DNA of 5,990 bases from Desulfobacterales bacterium (GTDB lineage: Bacteria > Desulfobacterota > Desulfobacteria > Desulfobacterales > JAUCGF01). The notes beneath the pieces are model-generated. The model ran no database searches. It worked only from the letters and a program-made list of their open reading frames with translations, and was not told the origin of the DNA. The DNA lies in the NCBI GenBank assembly GCA_029940345.1, contig JAOZRC010000356.1, positions 1 through 5,990 on the forward strand, written 5' to 3'. Position 1 is the stretch's first letter. Each line of letters opens with the position of its first letter. Shown here one piece after another: positions 1 to 4,807 of the stretch. Both the position numbers and the translations under genes were made by a program.

Positions 1-86
1 ATGCCAAAATTTGAAACATTTTGTAGTCTGATTGATTTACTAATTTTTCAATCATAAATAATAATATATTGAATCATATTTTTTTA

Positions 87-114
87 TTGACACACCATCG
101 TATATATATATATG
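87..114 (+). promoter_or_regulatory. candidate sigma-70-type promoter
   Basis: TTGACA at 87-92 matches the -35 consensus exactly. It is followed after 16 bases by TATATG at 109-114, a 4-of-6 match to the -10 consensus inside a TA-repeat tract. If used, it would give a leader of about 310 bases before the Cys-rich gene. AT-rich sequence produces such matches by chance, so this is tentative. Confidence 0.25.
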
Positions 115-228
115 CTTGTTCATTAGTAATAGCTAATTTAAAATTTATGGTCCAAACAACATCTGCTTGTAATTTAAATGACCGAATCCCCAAACTCCAA
201 GCATTTGTTATAGATGAATACCGAATAA

Positions 229-249
229 AAAATCACCAATTATAACCTT
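229..249. repeat. copy 1 of a dispersed 21-base element
   Basis: This stretch (core AAATCACCAATTAT) matches 3305-3325 at 20 of 21 positions; the only difference is A versus G at position 16. The flanks do not match. Both copies lie upstream of a TAATG-linked radical SAM gene. Its role is unknown; a shared regulatory site or the trace of an old duplication are both possible. Confidence 0.6.
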
Positions 250-429
250 CATCATTACATATGGTGTTCCCAATTTTAAATGGTCTTTTTAGTGATCAAA
301 ACGACTTTATACAGATTGAAAGATTCAAAATCAAAAATGCAGAATCGTGACAATCCGAATTATATACTTCATTATTGACGATTATTGAGGAAGTCAGATC
401 AGACCCTAAAAAAAGGAGGATACGGAGCA

Positions 430-1038
430 ATGAGTGAGCCAAATGAACCCAAAGTATTCAAGATTGCGGAACTGAAAGGTGCCAATTCGACCGAAACAAC
501 ACGAAGAGACTTCATCAAAGGCTCCATGACGATTGTAGCTGGATCTGTTTTAATATCCACTATGGCCGGTTGCGGCGGTGGCGGAGGTGGTGGCGGAGGC
601 ATCGACCCTAATGCATGTGTCTGTAATACAGTGTGTCCATGCGAAGATGTTGAGGGATGCCAATGTGACGAAGTCCATTGCCAATGTGAAATCGGTTGCG
701 CTTGTCATACGGTTTGTCCTTGTGAGAATGTTGAAGCATGTGTATGCGATGAAGTGGTATCAGAATGCAAACAGCCAGCCACCCCATGTGCATGTGATGT
801 TGAGGGCACGTCAGGATGTACTTGCGATGTTGATAATGATAAACAAGTGCAGACTGAATACAATGGGGCCACTTGTACGTGCAACACGGTCTGCACTTGT
901 GACTCGGTCTGCACTTGTGACGCTGTCGGATGTCCTTCTCACGTTGCTTGTACTTGTGATGGTCACGTTGCATGTACTTGTGATGGTCATTGCGCTTGTG
1001 ACGGACAAGGAGGCAGCCACTATTGGTATCCGACATAA
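430..1038 (+). CDS. Tat-exported Cys-rich lipoprotein, putative radical SAM substrate
   Basis: A 202-residue protein. ATG at 430 is chosen because AGGAGG at 414-419 sits 10 bases upstream; a longer in-frame reading from 385 would run through that site. Residues 24-30 read TRRDFIK, a near-perfect twin-arginine motif, followed by a hydrophobic stretch and a lipobox ending MAGC with Cys48. Gly49-Gly57 form an unbroken nine-glycine linker. The rest holds 32 Cys: 15 Cys-X-Cys pairs and two singles (Cys113, Cys168). Twelve pairs are followed by Asp or Glu, the others by Asn or His. Residues 62-82 and 89-109 are repeats of one another (15 of 21 identical), and the C-terminal third repeats CTCD units. 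The tail ends YWYPT. I infer that it is modified by the translationally coupled radical SAM/SPASM enzyme, folded in the cytoplasm, and exported folded by Tat to a membrane anchor. A metallothionein-like metal binder is the alternative. No named family is recognised. Confidence 0.85.
   Translation: MSEPNEPKVFKIAELKGANSTETTRRDFIKGSMTIVAGSVLISTMAGCGGGGGGGGGIDPNACVCNTVCPCEDVEGCQCDEVHCQCEIGCACHTVCPCENVEACVCDEVVSECKQPATPCACDVEGTSGCTCDVDNDKQVQTEYNGATCTCNTVCTCDSVCTCDAVGCPSHVACTCDGHVACTCDGHCACDGQGGSHYWYPT
886..987 (+). repeat. in-frame tandem repeats within the Cys-rich gene
   Basis: Two near-identical tandem duplications are visible. Bases 886-903 and 904-921 are 18-base units with one difference, encoding T/S-VCTCD. 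Bases 940-963 and 964-987 are 24-base units with one difference (GCT versus GCA), encoding HVACTCDG. All are multiples of three. The near identity at DNA level suggests recent expansion, unlike the older 27-residue repeat at residues 62-109. Confidence 0.85.
1007..1013 (+). promoter_or_regulatory. ribosome binding site inside the end of the Cys-rich gene
   Basis: AAGGAGG lies in codons for Gln-Gly-Gly of the Cys-rich protein. It is 9 bases before an in-frame TTG at 1023 and 24 bases before the ATG at 1038. The spacing favours TTG, while the TAATG overlap favours ATG by coupled reinitiation, so the start of the radical SAM gene depends on which is used. Confidence 0.6.
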
Positions 1039-2396
1039 TGCAAACTTACACTGATAAAAGTTGTGAAGGCGTCTATTTTTTACCGGAGGGTGATCGTTTT
1101 ATCTTTTATGCTCCTTTGCAAGGGGTGCTGCTGGAAGTCAACGACGAGTACAAACAACGTTTTGACAAAGCGCTTAATGGCGATGTTGCGGCGGCGGAAT
1201 CAATTGGCCTGACCTTATCTCTGCTCGAAGATATTCGAAAGGTCCCGGCCGCAACTGACCGTATTTTGAAGCCTGTCTGGCCTGTAGAATTCCGGCCGAC
1301 CAGTATGACAATTTTTTTAACACATCAATGCACATTGCGTTGTTTATATTGTTATTGCTACGGCGGTGAAGGTGTTACGATGTCATGGGCGATGGCCCAA
1401 AACGCTTTACGCTACACGATTACAAATGCCAAAAAACTCGGTCAGATTTTCAAACTGAGTTTTCACGGCGGTGATCCGGGTGCCTGCTGGCCGCTCTTTA
1501 AAAAATGTGTCAGTTATATCGAAAAAACATGCGCTGATATGAAATTGAAGTTTCAACTGTCAGTGGGTACAAACGCCTTTTACAACGAGCAACAAGCAAT
1601 TTTTATTTCAAAACATATTCATAGCGCAACCGTGTCTCTGGACGGCATTCCGGATATTCACAATCGCTATCGTTGCGGCCCTAATGGTGAACCCTCTTTG
1701 ACTCGAATATTGCCTACCCTGAAAATTTTTGAAGAAAGCAAAATGCAATTTTCAGTGCGTATGACGGTGACCAAGGGTTCGGTGGAAAAACTATCTGAAA
1801 GTGTGGAATACATCTGCCAGAAGACCAAGGCTGGTAATATTCGTGCGGAGCCGATGTATACGCGCGGCCGAGCCTCATCCGCCAATCTTTCTGCTCCTGA
1901 CGCAGCACTATTTGTTGAATGTTTTCGTGAAGCCAAAAAGATTGCCGCGAAATATGGACGCGAGCTGACCTATTCAGGCGCTCGTATTGGCGGCGTGTAC
2001 GGAACTTTCTGTTCATACCCCAATCCGACCTTTGGCGTCACACCGAATGGCGGCCTGACATGCTGCTACGAGGTTCTGCATCCTCAAGATTCACTTGGGG
2101 AAATATTTTATTATGGGAATTTTTCCGAAGACGGCGTTTTGAATATTGATCAAGATCGGATAAACGCTATTCGAGACATGGCGGTGAAACGGCGCGAAAA
2201 ATGTGGTGACTGCTTCTGTCTGTTTCAATGCGCCGGCGATTGCATTGCCAAGGTCAACGACGCCGGAGGTCTGAACACACATGTTGCAGAAAGATGCTTT
2301 ATTACACGCGAACTTACCAAAGATATGCTGAAAGTGGTTTTGGCGGGTAAATGGTCTGGAAAAAAAAGAAAAGAACAGCAGAATCAACATATTTGA
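1038..2396 (+). CDS. radical SAM/SPASM enzyme, putative peptide maturase
   Basis: A 452-residue protein counted from ATG 1038, whose A is the last base of the upstream TAA; TTG at 1023 would add five residues. Residues 1-85 are a pre-barrel segment with alternating hydrophobic stretches that may be a peptide-recognition domain, though this is not certain. Cys98, Cys102 and Cys105 form the CxxxCxxC motif that binds the SAM-cleaving 4Fe-4S cluster. HGGDPG at 143-148 is the GGEP-type SAM motif with Asp in place of Glu, and SLDG at 200-203 is typical of SPASM enzymes. The SPASM part holds Cys325, Cys342/343, a Cys389-x2-Cys392-x-Cys394-x3-Cys398-x3-Cys402 group and Cys420, enough for two auxiliary clusters. 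The C terminus is basic. Such enzymes act on Cys-rich or other ribosomal peptides, often making thioether or C-C crosslinks. One-base overlap with the Cys-rich gene strongly suggests that protein is its substrate. The chemistry cannot be read from sequence. Confidence 0.93.
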   Translation: MQTYTDKSCEGVYFLPEGDRFIFYAPLQGVLLEVNDEYKQRFDKALNGDVAAAESIGLTLSLLEDIRKVPAATDRILKPVWPVEFRPTSMTIFLTHQCTLRCLYCYCYGGEGVTMSWAMAQNALRYTITNAKKLGQIFKLSFHGGDPGACWPLFKKCVSYIEKTCADMKLKFQLSVGTNAFYNEQQAIFISKHIHSATVSLDGIPDIHNRYRCGPNGEPSLTRILPTLKIFEESKMQFSVRMTVTKGSVEKLSESVEYICQKTKAGNIRAEPMYTRGRASSANLSAPDAALFVECFREAKKIAAKYGRELTYSGARIGGVYGTFCSYPNPTFGVTPNGGLTCCYEVLHPQDSLGEIFYYGNFSEDGVLNIDQDRINAIRDMAVKRREKCGDCFCLFQCAGDCIAKVNDAGGLNTHVAERCFITRELTKDMLKVVLAGKWSGKKRKEQQNQHI

Positions 2397-2416
2397 AAAT
2401 AACTCAGAATAGGGCG

Positions 2417-2510
2417 TCCTTCATTTTCCAATTTAAAATTTGAAGGAGTGTTGAACTTACAGTTTAGTTCTCCATTGAAAAATTAAACTACTTTAGGGGT
2501 GAAATGAAGG
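2417..2510 (+). other. inverted repeats between the radical SAM gene and the lipoprotein gene
   Basis: TCCTTCA at 2417-2423 can pair with TGAAGGA at 2441-2447 around a 17-base loop. The overlapping CCTTCATTT at 2418-2426 can instead pair with AAATGAAGG at 2502-2510. A further AGTTTA (2461-2466) / TAAACT (2484-2489) stem sits inside the longer pairing. No T-run follows either stem, so it is not a clear terminator. It may be a folded RNA or a decayed repeat element. Confidence 0.35.
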
Positions 2511-2552
2511 GTATTGCTTTGTCTTATAAAATGTCATGGGATGATGATAGAG

Positions 2553-2558
2553 TATAAT
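2553..2558 (+). promoter_or_regulatory. candidate -10 box for the DUF2846-like lipoprotein gene
   Basis: TATAAT at 2553-2558 matches the -10 consensus exactly and lies 21 bases before the ATG at 2580. No good -35 box sits at normal spacing. Transcription from here would give a leader of about 15 bases that just includes the ribosome binding site. It suggests this gene can be expressed apart from the upstream pair. Confidence 0.35.
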
Positions 2559-2579
2559 AATTAAAAAAGGAGATTACAA

Positions 2580-3053
2580 ATGAAAAAGATGACCGTTCTA
2601 TTGCTTGGCTTGCTGATAACTTTTGCGTCTGGCTGTGCAACTTTACCTTCGCCGGATGTGATGAGAACCGAAATTATGAACTATCAATTGCCCCAATTGC
2701 CTGAAGAAGGTAAAGCTCTGGTTTATGTTGTCCGACCTGAGTTCGCTGGCGGGATTGTGCGTTTCAATGTGTTTGTAGATGATCAGGAAGCTGAGTCAGA
2801 AATGGGATATACGCGCAACCAGCAATATATTTATTTTAACCTCATGCCGGGTAGTCACAAAATATATTCAAAGGCTGAAAATTGGGCCGAAGTGGATGTC
2901 GATGTCAAGCCAGGTGAGATCATTTTCATTAAACAGGAAGTTAAAATGGGTATTATCATGGCCCGTAACGCACTCTCTATTATTGAAGAGGATGAAGGTA
3001 AATATCATGTGAAAACACTTAAAAAAGGAGAAATCATCAAAACGGACAAGTAG
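2580..3053 (+). CDS. small lipoprotein with a DUF2846-like domain
   Basis: A 157-residue protein. The start is supported by AAAGGAG at 2566-2572, 7 bases before ATG. Residues 1-18 form a lipoprotein signal peptide: two lysines, a leucine-rich core, and a FASGC lipobox with Cys19. Ala20 at +2 gives no inner-membrane retention signal, so outer-membrane attachment facing the periplasm is likely. From about residue 44 to 125 there is a beta-rich domain: a KALVYVVRP strand, a short VFVDD strand with acidic turn, an aromatic YIYFNLMPGSHKIY segment, and a VKPGEIIFIKQEV strand. This pattern fits the DUF2846 family of short Gram-negative lipoproteins of unknown function. The C-terminal tail is rich in Lys and Glu. 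It lies between radical SAM genes on the same strand but has its own possible -10 box and flanking repeats, so a link to peptide maturation is unproven. The family assignment is from pattern memory only. Confidence 0.85.
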   Translation: MKKMTVLLLGLLITFASGCATLPSPDVMRTEIMNYQLPQLPEEGKALVYVVRPEFAGGIVRFNVFVDDQEAESEMGYTRNQQYIYFNLMPGSHKIYSKAENWAEVDVDVKPGEIIFIKQEVKMGIIMARNALSIIEEDEGKYHVKTLKKGEIIKTDK

Positions 3054-3057
3054 ATGG

Positions 3058-3182
3058 TAACCGTTCACTCCCCCCCCTTTGAGCGGAAAGGCTTTCCGCT
3101 CTATATGATCACGCCGTGCGTAAATTTGTTGAGCGGGAAGCTGTTCCGTGTTAGTTTGCACGTTGGGGGGAGTGAACGGTTA
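3058..3182. mobile_element. MITE-like element with 18-base perfect inverted ends
   Basis: TAACCGTTCACTCCCCCC at 3058-3075 is the exact reverse complement of 3165-3182. The outermost TA at each end could be a TA target duplication, as made by IS630/Tc1-type transposases, leaving 16-base terminal repeats starting ACCG. Inside are a 10-base palindrome (3081-3090 / 3092-3101) and a weaker related hairpin (3131-3150); both begin with TTGAGCGG. There is no room for a transposase, so this would be a non-autonomous element. It starts 5 bases after the lipoprotein stop codon and might also stop transcription. Confidence 0.65.
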
Positions 3183-3222
3183 GAGTATACTCGTGTAGGC
3201 TATAATTTGGGATTTTAATCAG

Positions 3223-3284
3223 TGACGGTTTCAGGTGTCAGGTTTCAGTACATCGCTGAAACGTCCTGACACCTGAAACCGTCA
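3223..3284. repeat. 62-base long-stem palindrome, REP-like
   Basis: A perfect 20-base stem pairs 3223-3242 with 3265-3284. A second 7-base stem, GTTTCAG (3242-3248) / CTGAAAC (3256-3262), continues inward around a 7-base loop. The left arm holds GGTTTCAG twice, separated by GTGTCA. No T-run follows, so it is not a standard intrinsic terminator. It looks like a dispersed extragenic palindrome and shares no sequence with the two other inverted-repeat elements. Confidence 0.7.
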
Positions 3285-3295
3285 TCTTAAGTGCT

Positions 3296-3412
3296 ATGAT
3301 TCTGAAAATCACCAATTATGACCTTGCTGAGTATAGATGCATGTCGCGAGATATTTTCAAATTTCAGCGTAAGCAACTGAAATTTACAGCGGCGTGTCCG
3401 TGTGTGAAATAA
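3296..3412 (+). CDS. doubtful 38-residue ORF ending Cys-Pro-Cys, coupled to next gene
   Basis: An ATG at 3296 opens a 38-residue frame that stops with TAA at 3410-3412, overlapping the ATG of the next radical SAM gene by one base. This is the same TAATG junction that joins the Cys-rich gene to its enzyme. The C terminus reads AACPCVK, and there is one further Cys at residue 15. Against coding: no ribosome binding site is visible, it starts just after a palindrome, and its early codons coincide with the repeated 21-base element. It could be a small precursor peptide, the remnant of a precursor gene, or chance. Confidence 0.25.
   Translation: MILKITNYDLAEYRCMSRDIFKFQRKQLKFTAACPCVK
3305..3325. 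repeat. copy 2 of the dispersed 21-base element
   Basis: Matches 229-249 at 20 of 21 positions. This copy lies 86 bases before the ATG at 3412, whereas the first lies 180 bases before the ATG at 430. It falls within the doubtful small ORF. Confidence 0.6.
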
Positions 3413-4596
3413 TGCCTACATACACTGGCAATAAACTTTCGGATGATGAAATAGCGGATTTGCCGCAATTCCTTCAAGAAGTAGTGGAATCTGTCCGTAA
3501 TTTCAGTACAAAAAGAATTTCTTGTAAATCTGTTCCGAGTACATTTTCCACAATATCAGAGCAAAATTGCAGTTTAGCACACTCCACTTGTATTGAAGAT
3601 AACGGCGCAAGGTTATACTCGGGAAAACTATCGCCCGGATGCCAAATATGCCATCAAGGCCATTGGGAATGTGTCTTTATCACAATGGAATGCAACTTGG
3701 CGTGCGAATTTTGTCTCCGTCCGTATCATCAGGATGATGCTATACGTCATTCATCATGGGTGCGCACGCCTGGTGAATTTACCGAATTTATCGTTGATTG
3801 CGGGGTGCGCGGCGTCAGTTTTTCCGGAGGAGAACCTTTATTAAGTTTCGCTGAACTGATGAAATGGCTTGACGCATCCTCTCTCGCAAGGCCTCGTCCC
3901 TATCTCTGGCTCTATACAAACGGCCTTTTACTGACTGCGAAAATATGTAAGCAATTGAGAGACGCCGGACTTGATGAAATCCGGTTCAATTTGGCAGCCA
4001 CGGGCTATCAAAATCCTCATGTTTTACGAAAGATTGAAATAGCCGCCGAATGGTTCTCCGCTTTGACAGTTGAAATTCCGGTCATCCCTGAAGATTTACC
4101 CATCATCATTGAAATGCTTGAAAGATGGATAACCGCGGGAGTGCGGTTTTTAAACCTGCACGAGCTAATATATGAAAAAAATACTGATTCCTGGTCGATG
4201 GAGGGAAAACGTATTCCCGCGGTAATGAGTGACGGTCATCAATGTTTCCGTAATCCGGATAGCCTGCCCGCCATCTTGGAAATCATAAAGACCGCAGATT
4301 CCATGAACCTGCCCTTATCCATCAATGCATGCACGGTATACGGCAAAGATTTGCAAATTCAGGGCCGCAGGCGTCTTTATGCGAAGTGTTCATTGAAACC
4401 CTATGAGAAATTAAAGGCGGACGGTTCCGCCGAATGTTTCTGCGCGTTTACAAACGAACAGTCAGATTTTTTTGCGCCGCAAGACCTACCCTTCGCACAA
4501 CAACATTTTTTAGGACGTCGCTTTGCCCGAATCGTCAGACTCCTGCCTCTGGCCCAGGATCAAGCTGATACTTGGATTGATTTTGAGCTAATGTAG
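3412..4596 (+). CDS. radical SAM enzyme without SPASM domain, COG2108-like
   Basis: A 394-residue protein counted from ATG 3412; an in-frame GTG at 3394 would add six residues. Neither start has a clear ribosome binding site, so the TAATG overlap with the upstream small frame may matter. Cys94, Cys98 and Cys101 (CNLACEFC) are the SAM-cluster ligands, and SGGEP at 138-142 is the SAM-binding motif. Just before the barrel, GCQICHQG at 76-83 gives a CxxC pair (Cys77, Cys80). That arrangement recalls uncharacterised radical SAM proteins related to pyruvate formate-lyase activating enzyme (COG2108), recognised by pattern only. The C-terminal Cys residues do not form a SPASM array. Residues 1-25 look unlike the rest and resemble a cytochrome c tail. 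The stop TAG lies inside the following inverted-repeat element, so the native C terminus may have been altered. The substrate is unknown; the setting suggests a role in peptide modification. Confidence 0.88.
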   Translation: MPTYTGNKLSDDEIADLPQFLQEVVESVRNFSTKRISCKSVPSTFSTISEQNCSLAHSTCIEDNGARLYSGKLSPGCQICHQGHWECVFITMECNLACEFCLRPYHQDDAIRHSSWVRTPGEFTEFIVDCGVRGVSFSGGEPLLSFAELMKWLDASSLARPRPYLWLYTNGLLLTAKICKQLRDAGLDEIRFNLAATGYQNPHVLRKIEIAAEWFSALTVEIPVIPEDLPIIIEMLERWITAGVRFLNLHELIYEKNTDSWSMEGKRIPAVMSDGHQCFRNPDSLPAILEIIKTADSMNLPLSINACTVYGKDLQIQGRRRLYAKCSLKPYEKLKADGSAECFCAFTNEQSDFFAPQDLPFAQQHFLGRRFARIVRLLPLAQDQADTWIDFELM

Positions 4597-4767
4597 GGTG
4601 GGCATCGCCGGAAAACAAACTTGGAATTTAGCACCAATCTTTGTCGGCGATGCCCACCGTTTATTATGAAACCGGTGGGCAAAGGCCGGTTCCTCTAACA
4701 AAGCCGTAGCTATGCTAAATCATTATCTATAAATCAAGTAAGTGCAAAAACGTTGCCCACCCTACAT
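4591..4767. mobile_element. MITE-like element with 14-base inverted ends
   Basis: ATGTAGGGTGGGCA at 4591-4604 is the exact reverse complement of 4754-4767. Inside, 4597-4610 pairs perfectly with 4645-4658 (14 bases). AACCGG/CCGGTT (4669-4674 / 4685-4690) forms a short stem, and a GGTGGGCAA in the middle can pair with the TTGCCCACC at the right end. The result is a branched, cloverleaf-like fold. No transposase is encoded and no clear target duplication is seen. TGTAGGGTGGGCA-type ends are, from memory, common in dispersed bacterial repeats. The left end overlaps the stop codon of the preceding gene, and the right end lies 40 bases before the next ATG. Confidence 0.65.
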
Positions 4768-4807
4768 GTAACGGCAACCGATCAGGACAAAATTTTTTAT
4801 CGCAATT

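Larger units (their letters stand above)
1..429. other. AT-rich non-coding leader
   Basis: No convincing gene lies in this stretch. It is visibly much richer in A and T than the genes that follow, with poly-T runs and an alternating TA tract at about 101-113. Bases 1-57 read as an open frame closed by TAA at 55-57; this could be the 3' tail of a gene outside the window or chance, and cannot be resolved here. The region also holds a possible promoter (87-114), a small TTGAA-AGA-TTCAA palindrome (about 316-328) and one copy of a 21-base element repeated near 3305. The length suggests a long untranslated leader or regulatory region before the Cys-rich gene. Confidence 0.6.

Noticed and set aside
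105..175. Sigma-54 promoter in the leader
   Set aside because: A GG and a GC were noticed around 149-166 but the spacing is wrong for the -24/-12 pair.
385..429. Longer N terminus for the Cys-rich protein from 385
   Set aside because: It would require a non-ATG start and would translate through the AGGAGG site. The ATG at 430 places the Tat motif at a normal distance from the N terminus.
399..602. Reverse-strand frame beginning with a run of prolines
   Set aside because: The proline run is the complement of the glycine codons of the Cys-rich gene. The forward frame has a ribosome binding site, Tat motif and lipobox; the reverse frame has nothing recognisable.
578..1054. Overlapping frames of up to 158 residues on both strands across the Cys-rich gene
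   Set aside because: They arise from its repetitive TGT/GAT-rich codons, which contain few stops in other frames. They show no domain, no start signal and unnatural composition.
2868..3161. Reverse-strand frame of 97 residues over the end of the lipoprotein gene
   Set aside because: It runs antisense through a well-supported lipoprotein gene and into the inverted-repeat element, and has no recognisable motif.
3058..3284. CRISPR array
   Set aside because: The repeats here are inverted pairs, each of a different sequence, with no regular direct repeats and spacers.
3223..3284. Intrinsic transcription terminator
   Set aside because: The stem is strong but no T-run follows on either strand, and its length and repeated sub-motif fit a dispersed palindrome better.
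4591..4767. tRNA or other structured RNA gene suggested by the cloverleaf-like pairing
   Set aside because: No tRNA loop motifs or acceptor end are present. The inverted terminal repeats and overlap with a stop codon fit a MITE-like element.
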